Origin: JAUVXJ01 sp034430275 | Lineage (GTDB): Bacteria; Chloroflexota; Anaerolineae; UBA7937; B3-Chlor | NCBI GenBank assembly: GCA_034430275.1 | Contig: DAOUEW010000183.1 | Coordinates: 1 to 46,240, forward strand | Reading direction: 5' to 3' | DNA length: 46,240 nt | Shown: positions 15,764 to 24,347 of the stretch, piece after piece | How positions within the stretch are numbered: the stretch's first letter is position 1 | Layout of the letters: the number at the start of each line of letters is the position of its first letter | The notes under the pieces: generated by a model | The model's input: only the letters and a program-made list of their open reading frames with translations | What the model was told of the DNA's origin: nothing | The model's database searches: none | Program-made: the position numbers and the translations under genes

Positions 15764-16537
15764 CTAGAGAGTGTAGAACTCTATCAGATGCTTCTCCGCC
15801 TCTCCTTCTATGTGGGCCACGACCTCCACAAAGGGCGCGATGCTGGAGTTTCGCAACTTGCGTCCCAGGAGCTCGTCCACCTGGAAGATGCCTGCGGAGT
15901 TGCTCATGGTGATCTCTACCCGCACCGGCTTCTCAGCTCCGGGCAGGAGGCGGACCCTATCGACTGCCGCAGCCGACACCGAGTGGATGTTGGTGACGCC
16001 AGCCTCGAAGGGGATCCGCGACCGTCCCCTCGTCATGTCCAGCGAGTCGGCGACCTTGACGATGCCGGCTTCGATGGTGAAGCAACTCCGGTCCCAATGA
16101 TGGGCGCTGACCGCGTGAAGGATCTCCGAGACCATCATCGTGCGCCGCGGGACATCGTACAGACCATCCAGCAGTTCCCTGGCCTTGGCGTTGGCCAGAC
16201 TGACGGAGTAGAGCTCGTGATCGTCGCGGTGGACGGTGATGCCCAGGTCGTGCAGACAGGCAGCCAGCACCACCACGATCTCCGCGTCGTCGCGGGTGAG
16301 GCCGTAGTCCGCCACCACACTCATCTCGATACCGGCCTTAGCCAGCATTCTCAGCAACTTCAGGGCCATGTTAGCCACGATCTTGATGTGCACCGGCCCG
16401 TGATCGGGGTAGCCGAGGCGGTCGACGGAGTTGATGTTGACGCAGCGCCATAACTGAAGTAGTTCCTCGTCCTCGTTGATTCGGGCCACGACCTGGTGCA
16501 GAAGCTGGTTCTTGCCTGCGGGAATCTGGAAGGCCAC
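15764..16537 (-). CDS. HD-domain phosphohydrolase, short form
   Basis: A 257-residue protein. The GTG at 16537 follows a strong GGAGGAGGAG site, so the upstream extension of the frame is not used. HD-domain ligands: His46 and His50 (DHGPVH), His96-Asp97 (CLHDLG), His146-His147, and Asp in VADSLDMTRGRSR. It ends in a beta-rich region with a valine-rich segment. Such domains hydrolyse phosphate esters such as nucleotides; the substrate is unknown. It has its own promoter at 16678-16707 and lies upstream of the pyr operon on the same strand, but separate from it. Related in its metal-site pattern to the protein at 10664-11953. Confidence 0.8.
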   Translation of the reverse strand: MAFQIPAGKNQLLHQVVARINEDEELLQLWRCVNINSVDRLGYPDHGPVHIKIVANMALKLLRMLAKAGIEMSVVADYGLTRDDAEIVVVLAACLHDLGITVHRDDHELYSVSLANAKARELLDGLYDVPRRTMMVSEILHAVSAHHWDRSCFTIEAGIVKVADSLDMTRGRSRIPFEAGVTNIHSVSAAAVDRVRLLPGAEKPVRVEITMSNSAGIFQVDELLGRKLRNSSIAPFVEVVAHIEGEAEKHLIEFYTL

Positions 16538-16677
16538 GGTGCTCCTCCTCCTTGCTAAGTGTGTTGAGAGCAGTCGGTAGCTGGGCAGCACATCCCCACA
16601 GAGGAAGGATTCTCGGCCAGAGGTCCTGCGTGGTGACGGCCTCCTTGCTCCTGGGTGGCGATATCGGTATCCTCGGG

Positions 16678-16707
16678 ATTATATCAACTGCCGCAGCGGA
16701 CGGCCAA
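16678..16707 (-). promoter_or_regulatory. Promoter of the short HD-domain gene
   Basis: On the minus strand, TTGGCC (16702-16707), an 18-base spacer and TATAAT (16678-16683) with an extended TGA before it. The untranslated leader would be about 130 bases. The rest of the 16538-16973 gap shows no gene. Confidence 0.65.
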
Positions 16708-16973
16708 GGAACGGCGATGTGGGCGGCAAGGCCAGATGGCGGTCGGCGAGGCCCGACCCCGGCCCCCGCGGTCTCGGCCTCAGTGGCAGATTCTGAGTAG
16801 GGCGTCGGCGTGCCTGGACCGTGCTGGGGCTTTCCGCGCTCTCACCGGTGTGAGCGGCTGTCTGCTTGCACGGTATCGCTCCAGGCAATCGCGTGCCCGT
16901 CAGTCGTGTGCGCGATGAGGCATGGTAAGAATCGGTAACGTGATCTTCGGCGTTAACGCTCTACCTCGCAGAT

Positions 16974-17001
16974 TTGACATTTGGAGCCAGGGTGGTATAA
17001 T
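16974..17001 (+). promoter_or_regulatory. Promoter of the quadruple cNMP-domain gene
   Basis: TTGACA (16974-16979), a 16-base spacer and TATAAT (16996-17001), both perfect hexamers. Transcription should start about 60 bases before the start codon. Confidence 0.88.
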
Positions 17002-17066
17002 AGCGCTTGCTAATCTCTGCACAACTCTCCGTCCCGTTCGGGGTACGGAGGTGAAAGGGAGACACT

Positions 17067-19715
17067 ATGGAGAAATGGCATCTCGAATCGCCTGTCTTTT
17101 CCGCCCTCACGGATGAAGAGAGGCGCAGCATAACCACCGAGATGCAGCCCCAGACCTTCCAGGAGGGACAAAGCATTTTACTGGAGGGCACACCCAGCGA
17201 GGCCATGTACGTCGTCGATGGCGGCTGGGTCCGCATTCTGTCCGAACAGGGCGGCAGGAAGGTCATTCTCGCCAATCTGGGCCCGGGCAGTGTGCTGGGA
17301 GACGTGGACTTCTTCTTGGACGGACCCTACTCCTCCAGCGCCGAGGCGGCCTCTGAGGTCAAGCTTTGGGCTCTCAGCAAGGCAGACCTGAAACAACTGA
17401 TCACCAGGGAGCCAGTGATAGGCGTCAAGCTGAGCCTGGCTTTGGGCGCCAAGGTGGTTCAGGTGACGGAGTACCTGGCCGAGCATCGTCTGCCTGGGAT
17501 CCCGTTCTTCACCCAGTTGTCGAGGGAGAGCCTCCTGGGGTTGGCGGATAAGCTAGAGATCAAGAGGTGCCAGCGAGGCGACACCGTCTGCTGGCTGGGC
17601 GCACCAGGCGAAACGATGTACATCGTCGAGTCTGGCGAGGTGGAGGTGATCTTCGGCCCGGAGAGCGACGAGGTTCCCAGGCCCCTCACGGAGGGTGACT
17701 TGCTGGGGGAGATGGCCCTGCTGGCCAGAAAGCCGTACGCCGCGACCTATAGAGTCTCCAGCGATACTGTCCTCTGGTCCCTCTCTCGTGCAGACTTCGA
17801 CGATCTCGTGAGTGAGTTTCCCCCGATCCGCCAGGCGTTGTCGCGCGCGCTGAGCCAGCATCTGAGCCCAGAGGACCGGGCGATGGCGGAACAGCGATTG
17901 GAGACTATTCCTCTCTTTGCCGACCTGCCTCCCGACGTGTTGTCGAAGGTCGGCCAGCGCTTGGTGCTGCAACACTATCCCCAGGGCGAGCTGGTCTTCT
18001 CCGCAGGGGATCCGGGCGACAGCCTGTACGTGATCGAGTCCGGCGAGGTGAAGCTGGCTTCTGAGACGCCGACTGCTGAGTCCACCGTGGCTTGGCTGGA
18101 GGCGAGTGAGTGGTTCGGCGAGATGGCCCTGCTGACCGGCAAGACGCGCTCGGTGAAGGCACAGGCCATGACCGATACCAACCTCTGGGTACTCTACAAG
18201 AACGATTACGACGACTTGATGGTAGAGCACCCGGCGATCAGTGTAGCTTTGGGCAAGGTGCTCAGCGAACGCCTGTCCGAGGGGTTCAGGGAGGCTCGGC
18301 CCAGGGCCACGCCCACCAGGATGCGCGAGATGCCGTTCCTGGCGGAGTTGACCGATGCGGAGTTAGAGGACGTCAGCCGGCGATTGCAGTCGGTAGAAAG
18401 GACATCTGGAGAGGTTCTGTTCTCCCTGGGAGAGCCTGGGGACAGGATGTACCTGATCGAGTCGGGCCGGGCGGAGGTGCGCACCACATCCGCGGACGGA
18501 CAAACGACGCTGGCCGAACTCGGGGCCGGCGAACTCGTGGGCGAGATGGCGCTGCTGACCGGGAAACCGCGCACAGCGACGGTGCGCGCAGCTAGCGATC
18601 TCCAGTTGTGGGCTCTGGACAAGGACGATTTCGACGAGCTTACCCACAAGTATCCTCGCTTCGTACTGGCCATCAGCCGGGCCCTGAGCGACCGGCTGGA
18701 GAGCACCTCGCTGATGCAGGCAGCCCCTGCCAAAGCCGAGAAGGTAGTACGCCCCAAGCCAGCGGTCAAACCCAGGAAGAAGGAGCGGCCCAGGCCCCGC
18801 CGGGAGCTGGGCTTGGCAAACAGCGTGCGGGATTCCGTCGTCTGGCTGGTCAGCCGTAGCACCGGAGTCAAGCTGCGTCTGGCCGTCGTGGGGTTCCTGG
18901 CCTTGTGGCTCTGTGGGATCACCTTCCCGGCAACGGTGTTATCGTCGGTATCTCTGGAGAAGGATGATTTGATGGCGGTGTTCGAATCCCCAGCTCCGAC
19001 ACAAGAGCTGATCATGGAAGAATCGTCACAGCGCACGCTGGAGAGCCCCGTGCCGACCGATACTCCCACGCCCACGGAGGTCCCTGTGGAGGCACCTCCA
19101 GAGACGGGGGGCGCTGAGGCGGCGGTGATTCTGGCGGTGGTACCCACCGAAACGCCGACACCTGAGCTTCCTACTCCGACGGCAACCGCGGTGCCACCGA
19201 CACCACGACCAGCAGCGCCGACGGCGATGTCTACTCCAGGGACTGCCCCCAACGTGATGGGAAGCGGGAGGGTGCCCACACCCACGGTGAAGGTCATAGA
19301 TATGGACGGTATCCCGCGAGACCTGGATTGGGCCAACAGTAAGTATGGGGGCTGGATAGACTACGGTCAGCCCAGTGGAGGAGCGTGTTTCCGCATCGTT
19401 GAACTGAAGGAGAGGTCAGGTCCGTCCAACATCGATGTGTGGGTTCGGGACGAGGATGGCAATCCCATGCCCAACATGATGCTGCGTTTCGACTGGCCCG
19501 GAGACGAGGTCCTCCAGGCCACTAACGTTGAGGGCAAGGTTGGCTTCGCTCTTGGCATGGGCTCCTACATCTACGATGCGCGCGTCGGTGGTCCGCACAC
19601 CATACGCCTGGAGTGCGAGTACCCGTCGGACGTGGCCATGAACTGGGGACATCTAGCGGGGACACCACATAATCACCTGGATATCGTTTTCCAACTGGTA
19701 CGCAGCGGACGCTAG
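17067..19715 (+). CDS. Membrane protein with four tandem cyclic-nucleotide-binding-type domains
   Basis: An 882-residue protein. Four CAP_ED/cNMP-type domains lie at about 8-115, 143-262, 278-400 and 420-545. A basic Pro/Lys/Arg linker follows (560-580), then one membrane segment (about 603-628), a Pro/Thr-rich stalk (about 655-740) and a C-terminal beta-type domain (about 755-882). The phosphate-binding cassette GEMALL..K.R is intact only in domain 4 (GEMALLTGKPRTAT, 492-505) and partly in domain 3 (GEMALLTGKTRS). Domain 2 has Tyr for the key Arg and domain 1 has lost the motif (GDVDFF). The membrane topology puts the sensing domains inside the cell and the C-terminal domain outside. GGGAG precedes ATG 17067. 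Function unknown; it looks like an inside-out signalling protein. Confidence 0.85.
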   Translation: MEKWHLESPVFSALTDEERRSITTEMQPQTFQEGQSILLEGTPSEAMYVVDGGWVRILSEQGGRKVILANLGPGSVLGDVDFFLDGPYSSSAEAASEVKLWALSKADLKQLITREPVIGVKLSLALGAKVVQVTEYLAEHRLPGIPFFTQLSRESLLGLADKLEIKRCQRGDTVCWLGAPGETMYIVESGEVEVIFGPESDEVPRPLTEGDLLGEMALLARKPYAATYRVSSDTVLWSLSRADFDDLVSEFPPIRQALSRALSQHLSPEDRAMAEQRLETIPLFADLPPDVLSKVGQRLVLQHYPQGELVFSAGDPGDSLYVIESGEVKLASETPTAESTVAWLEASEWFGEMALLTGKTRSVKAQAMTDTNLWVLYKNDYDDLMVEHPAISVALGKVLSERLSEGFREARPRATPTRMREMPFLAELTDAELEDVSRRLQSVERTSGEVLFSLGEPGDRMYLIESGRAEVRTTSADGQTTLAELGAGELVGEMALLTGKPRTATVRAASDLQLWALDKDDFDELTHKYPRFVLAISRALSDRLESTSLMQAAPAKAEKVVRPKPAVKPRKKERPRPRRELGLANSVRDSVVWLVSRSTGVKLRLAVVGFLALWLCGITFPATVLSSVSLEKDDLMAVFESPAPTQELIMEESSQRTLESPVPTDTPTPTEVPVEAPPETGGAEAAVILAVVPTETPTPELPTPTATAVPPTPRPAAPTAMSTPGTAPNVMGSGRVPTPTVKVIDMDGIPRDLDWANSKYGGWIDYGQPSGGACFRIVELKERSGPSNIDVWVRDEDGNPMPNMMLRFDWPGDEVLQATNVEGKVGFALGMGSYIYDARVGGPHTIRLECEYPSDVAMNWGHLAGTPHNHLDIVFQLVRSGR

Positions 19716-19740
19716 TACCAGCAGATGGCAAGCCTACAAA

Positions 19741-19773
19741 CAAGGGAGGGCTATAGCCCTCCCTTGTAGTTGT
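19741..19773 (+). terminator. Terminator after the cNMP-domain gene
   Basis: A perfect palindrome of 26 bases (arms CAAGGGAGGGCTA and its complement, 19741-19766) is followed by TAGTTGTTT. It isolates this gene from the aldolase/phosphatase gene downstream. Confidence 0.85.
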
Positions 19774-19818
19774 TTACAGAATCGGCACTAGGATAGTGGA
19801 GCTGAGAAAGGAGCAGTG

Positions 19819-20925
19819 ATGGCTGAGAAGGTGACCCTTAGTGTCATCAAGGCTGACGTCGGCGGGTACGTAGGCCACTCTAGCATGCACCCCGCCTTGA
19901 TGGAGGAGGCGGAGGAGAAGCTAGAGGGGGCCAAGCGCGATGGGACGCTGATCGACTTCCACGTCTCCCGTGTGGGCGACGACCTGGAGTTGATCATGAC
20001 CCACCGGAAGGGCGTAGATGACTCCGGGATCCATCAGTTGGCGTGGAACACCCTGGAGGCAGCCACCAACGTGGCCAAGAGCCTGAAGCTGCACGGAGCA
20101 GGGCAGGACCTGCTCAGCGATGCCTTTTCAGGCAACGTCAAAGGAATGGGACCCGGCGTGGCGGAGATGGAGTTCGAGGAGAGGGAGTCCGAGCCGATCT
20201 TGGTCTTCATGGCCGACAAGACCTCCTCCGGGGCTTGGAACATGCCTCTGGTCAAGATGTTCGCCGATCCTTTCACCACCATCGGCTTGGTGATCTCCCC
20301 GGTGATGCACGATGGCTTCAGGTTTGAGGTCCACGACGTGCTGGAGAGTAAGAGGATCTACTTTGACTGCCCGGACGAACTGTATGACATGCTGGTTTTC
20401 GTCGGAGCGCCAGCGCGCTACATGATCAAGGCCGTGTATCACAGGGGCACGGGTGACGTAGGCGCCGTGTCGTCGACCCAACGTTTGAGCCTGCTTGCCG
20501 GGCGATACGTGGGTAAGGACGATCCGGTGGTCGTCGTGCGTTCTCAAGGAACCTTCCCGGCCGTCGGCGAAGTTCTGGATCCCTTCGCCTTTCCGCATCT
20601 GGTGGAAGGGTGGATGCGCGGCTCGCACCACGGACCGTTGATGCCGGTTTCTGTGCCGGAGAGCAACCCCAGCCGCTTCGATGGTCCCCCGCGCGTGGTC
20701 TGCCTGGGGTTCCAACTCTGCAATGGGTCCCTGGTCGGGCCGCGGGACATGTTCGACGATCCCAGCTTCGACGAGGCGCGCCGCCTGGCCAATACGGCCG
20801 GCGAATACATGCGGCGTCACGGTCCCTTCGAGCCGCACCGTCTACCTCTCGATGAGATGGAATACACCACTATGCCTCAGGTGGTGAAGAAGCTGGAGGG
20901 GCGTTTCGAGGACCTACCGGAGTAG
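19819..20925 (+). CDS. fbp: Bifunctional fructose-1,6-bisphosphate aldolase/phosphatase (class V)
   Basis: About 368 residues. It is the archaeal-type FBP aldolase/phosphatase, which condenses two triose phosphates and dephosphorylates the product to fructose 6-phosphate, giving one-way gluconeogenesis. Recognisable segments are TLSVIKADVGGYVGHS at the N-terminus (start and metal ligands), FMADKTSSGAWNMP, FADPFTTIGLVISP, the RYMIKAVYHR region and a C-terminal Tyr/Pro-rich part. Length is normal for the family (350-400). ATG 19819 has AAAGGAG upstream; GTG 19816 is an alternative. Found in archaea and a few bacterial lineages, including Chloroflexota. Monocistronic by position. Confidence 0.92.
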   Translation: MAEKVTLSVIKADVGGYVGHSSMHPALMEEAEEKLEGAKRDGTLIDFHVSRVGDDLELIMTHRKGVDDSGIHQLAWNTLEAATNVAKSLKLHGAGQDLLSDAFSGNVKGMGPGVAEMEFEERESEPILVFMADKTSSGAWNMPLVKMFADPFTTIGLVISPVMHDGFRFEVHDVLESKRIYFDCPDELYDMLVFVGAPARYMIKAVYHRGTGDVGAVSSTQRLSLLAGRYVGKDDPVVVVRSQGTFPAVGEVLDPFAFPHLVEGWMRGSHHGPLMPVSVPESNPSRFDGPPRVVCLGFQLCNGSLVGPRDMFDDPSFDEARRLANTAGEYMRRHGPFEPHRLPLDEMEYTTMPQVVKKLEGRFEDLPE

Positions 20926-21175
20926 GGCTGCTGAACCTCGGTGTCTAACCTGGCCGGTGTGTCGCCTCTCCGCCGTTTGGGTAGAGGAGGGGCATCGGCC
21001 AGGATCGGTTCCAAACAGCCTGGTAGGCTGAGTGACGAAGGCTGGCGCGCACGAGTTGGCAGGTGAGATCGAGACCTGAACAGCTTGTTCTCCCGGCCAG
21101 CTTTCGAGCATCCGAGCCCAGGTAAAGCAGCTTCGTGAGCACCGCCTTGATGTCCGTCCCCGCCACTCGTGTGGA

Positions 21176-21520
21176 CTAGGGGGCAGAGCGGATCTCGTCG
21201 AGCCGGGTCTTGGCCTCTGGGACCAACGCGAAGAACCGCTCTAGTTTCTCGCAAGCATACTCTTCGCAGAAGGCACAGTTGTCTACGCCTCGAACTACTC
21301 CGCAGGCCCGAATGTCGCATTCGAAGCAGTGCTGGAAATGCCTGGAGACCCCCGGTAGACAACCGTCACAGTAGATGTCCTCTGGCTTGATGTCTGCGTT
21401 GAACTGCTTGGACCAGCTTTCGGCTACCTTCTGGCGTTCCTCGTCGCTATCGTGTTGCGTAGCCAGATAGGCAGGGCATTCGCTGCAGTCTAGACCACAA
21501 TAGGCGATGATCCTTTCCAT
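21176..21520 (-). CDS. DUF3795-like cysteine-rich protein
   Basis: A 114-residue protein starting MERIIAYCGLDCSECPAY. It has twelve or so cysteines in pairs (CGLDCSEC, CDGC, CFECDIRAC, CAFCEEYAC), as in DUF3795-type small proteins thought to bind metal or an iron-sulfur cluster. No enzymatic function is assigned. The start has AAGGAG upstream. It is transcribed away from clpC, from its own strong promoter. The 250 bases between it and the aldolase/phosphatase gene hold nothing recognisable. Confidence 0.8.
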   Translation of the reverse strand: MERIIAYCGLDCSECPAYLATQHDSDEERQKVAESWSKQFNADIKPEDIYCDGCLPGVSRHFQHCFECDIRACGVVRGVDNCAFCEEYACEKLERFFALVPEAKTRLDEIRSAP

Positions 21521-21595
21521 TCTTCTCAACTCCTTCGTCGGCGTGGCGGCCGCTGCTGGTTGGCTCTCTCCTCCGAGTGGTGTGCAGCTGTCGCC

Positions 21596-21624
21596 AGTAT
21601 ATCCTCCTGGGCTTGATATGTCAA
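21596..21624 (-). promoter_or_regulatory. Promoter of the Cys-rich protein gene
   Basis: On the minus strand, TTGACA (21619-21624), a 17-base spacer and TATACT (21596-21601). The leader is about 70 bases. Confidence 0.85.
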
Positions 21625-21763
21625 GTGTTTGGGCGGTGGCCTGTGGGGTCATCGTGAGAGACCGGCGTTCACCCGAGGCGGAAAGGCGTGCGCTGGCGGT
21701 ATGCCAGAACCTCCCGTCCCGCACCTCGGTCTCGGTTCAGAAGGCGTTCCGACGAGCCATGCT

Positions 21764-21792
21764 TTGCGTGCAGAGAACGAATTCAGTATAAT
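21764..21792 (+). promoter_or_regulatory. clpC promoter
   Basis: TTGCGT (21764-21769), a 17-base spacer and TATAAT (21787-21792), 53 bases before the clpC start. No CIRCE element or CtsR-type direct repeat was seen around it. Confidence 0.75.
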
Positions 21793-21845
21793 AGTTGTGT
21801 GGGGTGCCGAGGAACTCTACGACACCGAATGGATAGGAGGGCCTG

Positions 21846-24305
21846 ATGGCCGACAACCTACGGAGATTCAGCAAGAGGGCTCGACGCTCTCTGGCTTACG
21901 CCCAGGAGGAGGCCCGACGCCTGAAGCGCCCGTACATCGGAACGGAACACCTACTGCTCGGCCTGGTGCGAGAGGAGAACAGCGTTGCCTGTAGGGTTCT
22001 GCGGAGTCTCGGCGTCGAGGGCGATCAGGTACGAAGTTCGGTCGAGGAGATCAGCGGTCAGGGCGAGCGCAGGGTTGTAGGGAGACCGGATCTTACCCAA
22101 CCCACCAAGAGGATCATAGAGCGGGCGGTGGGCGAAGCGCGGAAGATGGGGAACAACTACGTCGGTACCGAGCACCTGCTGCTGAGCCTGGTGGAGGAGG
22201 GAGAGGGCATCGCCGCAGACATCCTCAGGAATTTCGGTATCACTCCGGAGAGGATCCGTAGTCAAACGGACCAGTTGGCCACCCAGGGACGACCTTCCGC
22301 GCGTGACGGAGTGAAGAAGGAAACACAAACGCCTCTCATCGACCAGTTGGGTATCGACCTCACAGATCAGGCTGGCGAAGGCAAGCTGGACCCGGTGATC
22401 GGTCGGCAGAACGAGATACAGCGCATAGTGCAGGTCCTCTCGCGGCGCACGAAGAATAACCCTGCCCTCATCGGCGAGTCGGGGGTCGGAAAGACCGCCA
22501 TAGTGGAAGGGCTGGCCCAGTTGGTGGCGTCGGACAGGGTTCCAGAGAACCTCCTGGGCAAGCGTATGGTGATGCTGGACGTCGGTTCACTGGTGGCCGG
22601 GACGATCTATCGCGGCCAGTTCGAGGAGCGCCTGAAGAAGGTCATCGATGAGATCAGGGACAGCGGGGCCATTCTGTTCATCGACGAGGTCCACATGTTA
22701 GTGGGCGCTGGGTCCGCTGGCAGCTCTGTGGATGCGGCAAACATCCTCAAGCCTGCCCTGGCCCGGGGCGAACTCCAGTGTATAGGTGCCACTACACTCG
22801 ATGAGTATCGGAAGTACATCGAGGGCGACGCCTCGCTCGAGCGGCGCTTCCAGCCCATCTTTGTGGATGAGCCCACGGTGGAGGAGACGGTTGAGATCTT
22901 GCGGGGCATCAAGGAGCGATACGAAGCGCATCACAGGCTCCACATCAAGGATGAGGCCCTGCGCTCGGCAGCCTACCTTGCCTCCCGCTACGTCCCCGAC
23001 CGGCACCTGCCCGACAAGGCCATAGACTTGATGGACGAGGCAGCTTCCCGCGTTCGTATGTACAGGATCCCTCACACCATCGGCCTCAAGGACTCTCTGA
23101 AAGACTTGAAGTCGGTGCGGGAGGAGAAGGAACAGGCCCTTTCCGAGCAGCGTTTGGACGCCGCCCTCAGCTTGAGAGAACGGCAGACGGAGCTGGAAGC
23201 AGACATCGATCAGATGCGCCTGGGCTTCGAGGGCTCGCTAGAAGGCGTCCAACTGGAGGTCACCGAGGAGGATATTGCAGAGGTGGTCTCCATGTGGACG
23301 GGGATCCCGGTGACCAGGATCGCCAGCACGGAGCAGGAACGCCTGCTGCGTATGGAGGAGGAGCTGCACCGCCGCATCGTGGGTCAGGACGAAGCGATCA
23401 CCACCATCGCCAAGGCTGTGCGCAGGGCGCGGGCGGGCTTGAAGGACCCGCAGCGTCCCATCGGCTCTTTCATCTTCCTGGGCCCGACGGGCGTGGGCAA
23501 GACGGAGTCTGCCAAGGCGCTGGCGGAGTTCATGTTTGGCAGTGAAGACGCGCTGATCAAGCTGGATATGTCGGAGTTCATGGAGAGGCACGCGGTGGCC
23601 CGTCTGGTGGGAGCGCCGCCGGGGTACGTGGGCTACGATGATGGCGGGCAGTTGACAGAAGCGGTCCGTCGCCGTCCCTACTCGGTCATTCTCTTCGACG
23701 AGATCGAGAAGGCGCACCCCGAGGCCTTCAACATGCTGCTTCAGATCCTGGAGGACGGATGCCTGTCAGATGCCAAGGGGCGTCGGGTGGATTTCCGGAA
23801 CGCCATCATCCTCATGACCTCCAACGTGGCTGCCGACCACCTGATGAGACAGATGTCGGTGGGTTTCCGGTTGGCTCAGGACGAGGCCAAGAACGCCGAG
23901 GAAGAGTACCAGAAGATGAAGGACAAGGTCTTGGATCAGTTGAAGAAGACCTTCCGTCCTGAGTTCCTGAACCGTATAGACGCCGTGGTGGTCTTCCGAG
24001 CCCTGACCAAGGAACAGATCAGGCAGATCGTAGAGCTGATGCTGAGCCAGGTGCAGGAGCGTTTGGACGAACACGAGATGACCCTGGAAGTCTCCGACGA
24101 GGCCAAGGAACTGCTGGCCAGCCAGGGGTACGATCCACACTTTGGAGCCCGGCCTCTGCGCCGTGTCATTCAGACGGCCATCGAGGACCCCTTGTCGGAG
24201 GCCATCCTGGCCGGGCGGTACAAGCCGGGAGGCACGGTTCTCCTGGAGGCTGAGGGCGACGAGATCACGCTGGGCACCAAGGAGTTGGTGGAAGCAGCGC
24301 AGTAG
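21846..24305 (+). CDS. clpC: ATP-dependent Clp protease ATP-binding subunit ClpC
   Basis: An 819-residue Hsp100 unfoldase that feeds substrates to ClpP. Two Clp-N repeats (GTEHLLLGLV near 32 and GTEHLLLSLV near 107), first AAA+ domain with Walker A GESGVGKT (210-217), and a short coiled middle domain (about 415-460). The second AAA+ domain has Walker A GPTGVGKT (545-552) and a C-terminal small domain with GARPLRR. Length and order match ClpC of Gram-positives and Chloroflexota. AGGAGGG precedes ATG 21846. radA follows 42 bases later on the same strand, an arrangement often seen in bacteria (clpC-radA), so the two are probably one stress-linked operon. Confidence 0.96.
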   Translation: MADNLRRFSKRARRSLAYAQEEARRLKRPYIGTEHLLLGLVREENSVACRVLRSLGVEGDQVRSSVEEISGQGERRVVGRPDLTQPTKRIIERAVGEARKMGNNYVGTEHLLLSLVEEGEGIAADILRNFGITPERIRSQTDQLATQGRPSARDGVKKETQTPLIDQLGIDLTDQAGEGKLDPVIGRQNEIQRIVQVLSRRTKNNPALIGESGVGKTAIVEGLAQLVASDRVPENLLGKRMVMLDVGSLVAGTIYRGQFEERLKKVIDEIRDSGAILFIDEVHMLVGAGSAGSSVDAANILKPALARGELQCIGATTLDEYRKYIEGDASLERRFQPIFVDEPTVEETVEILRGIKERYEAHHRLHIKDEALRSAAYLASRYVPDRHLPDKAIDLMDEAASRVRMYRIPHTIGLKDSLKDLKSVREEKEQALSEQRLDAALSLRERQTELEADIDQMRLGFEGSLEGVQLEVTEEDIAEVVSMWTGIPVTRIASTEQERLLRMEEELHRRIVGQDEAITTIAKAVRRARAGLKDPQRPIGSFIFLGPTGVGKTESAKALAEFMFGSEDALIKLDMSEFMERHAVARLVGAPPGYVGYDDGGQLTEAVRRRPYSVILFDEIEKAHPEAFNMLLQILEDGCLSDAKGRRVDFRNAIILMTSNVAADHLMRQMSVGFRLAQDEAKNAEEEYQKMKDKVLDQLKKTFRPEFLNRIDAVVVFRALTKEQIRQIVELMLSQVQERLDEHEMTLEVSDEAKELLASQGYDPHFGARPLRRVIQTAIEDPLSEAILAGRYKPGGTVLLEAEGDEITLGTKELVEAAQ

Positions 24306-24347
24306 CGAGCCTTCCTAGACGTCCCCAGAAAGGGCGGGTTCCACTTC

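Noticed and set aside
18970..19000. GTTCGAATCCC, a tRNA T-arm-like sequence
   Set aside because: It lies inside the cNMP-domain coding sequence with no acceptor or anticodon stems around it.
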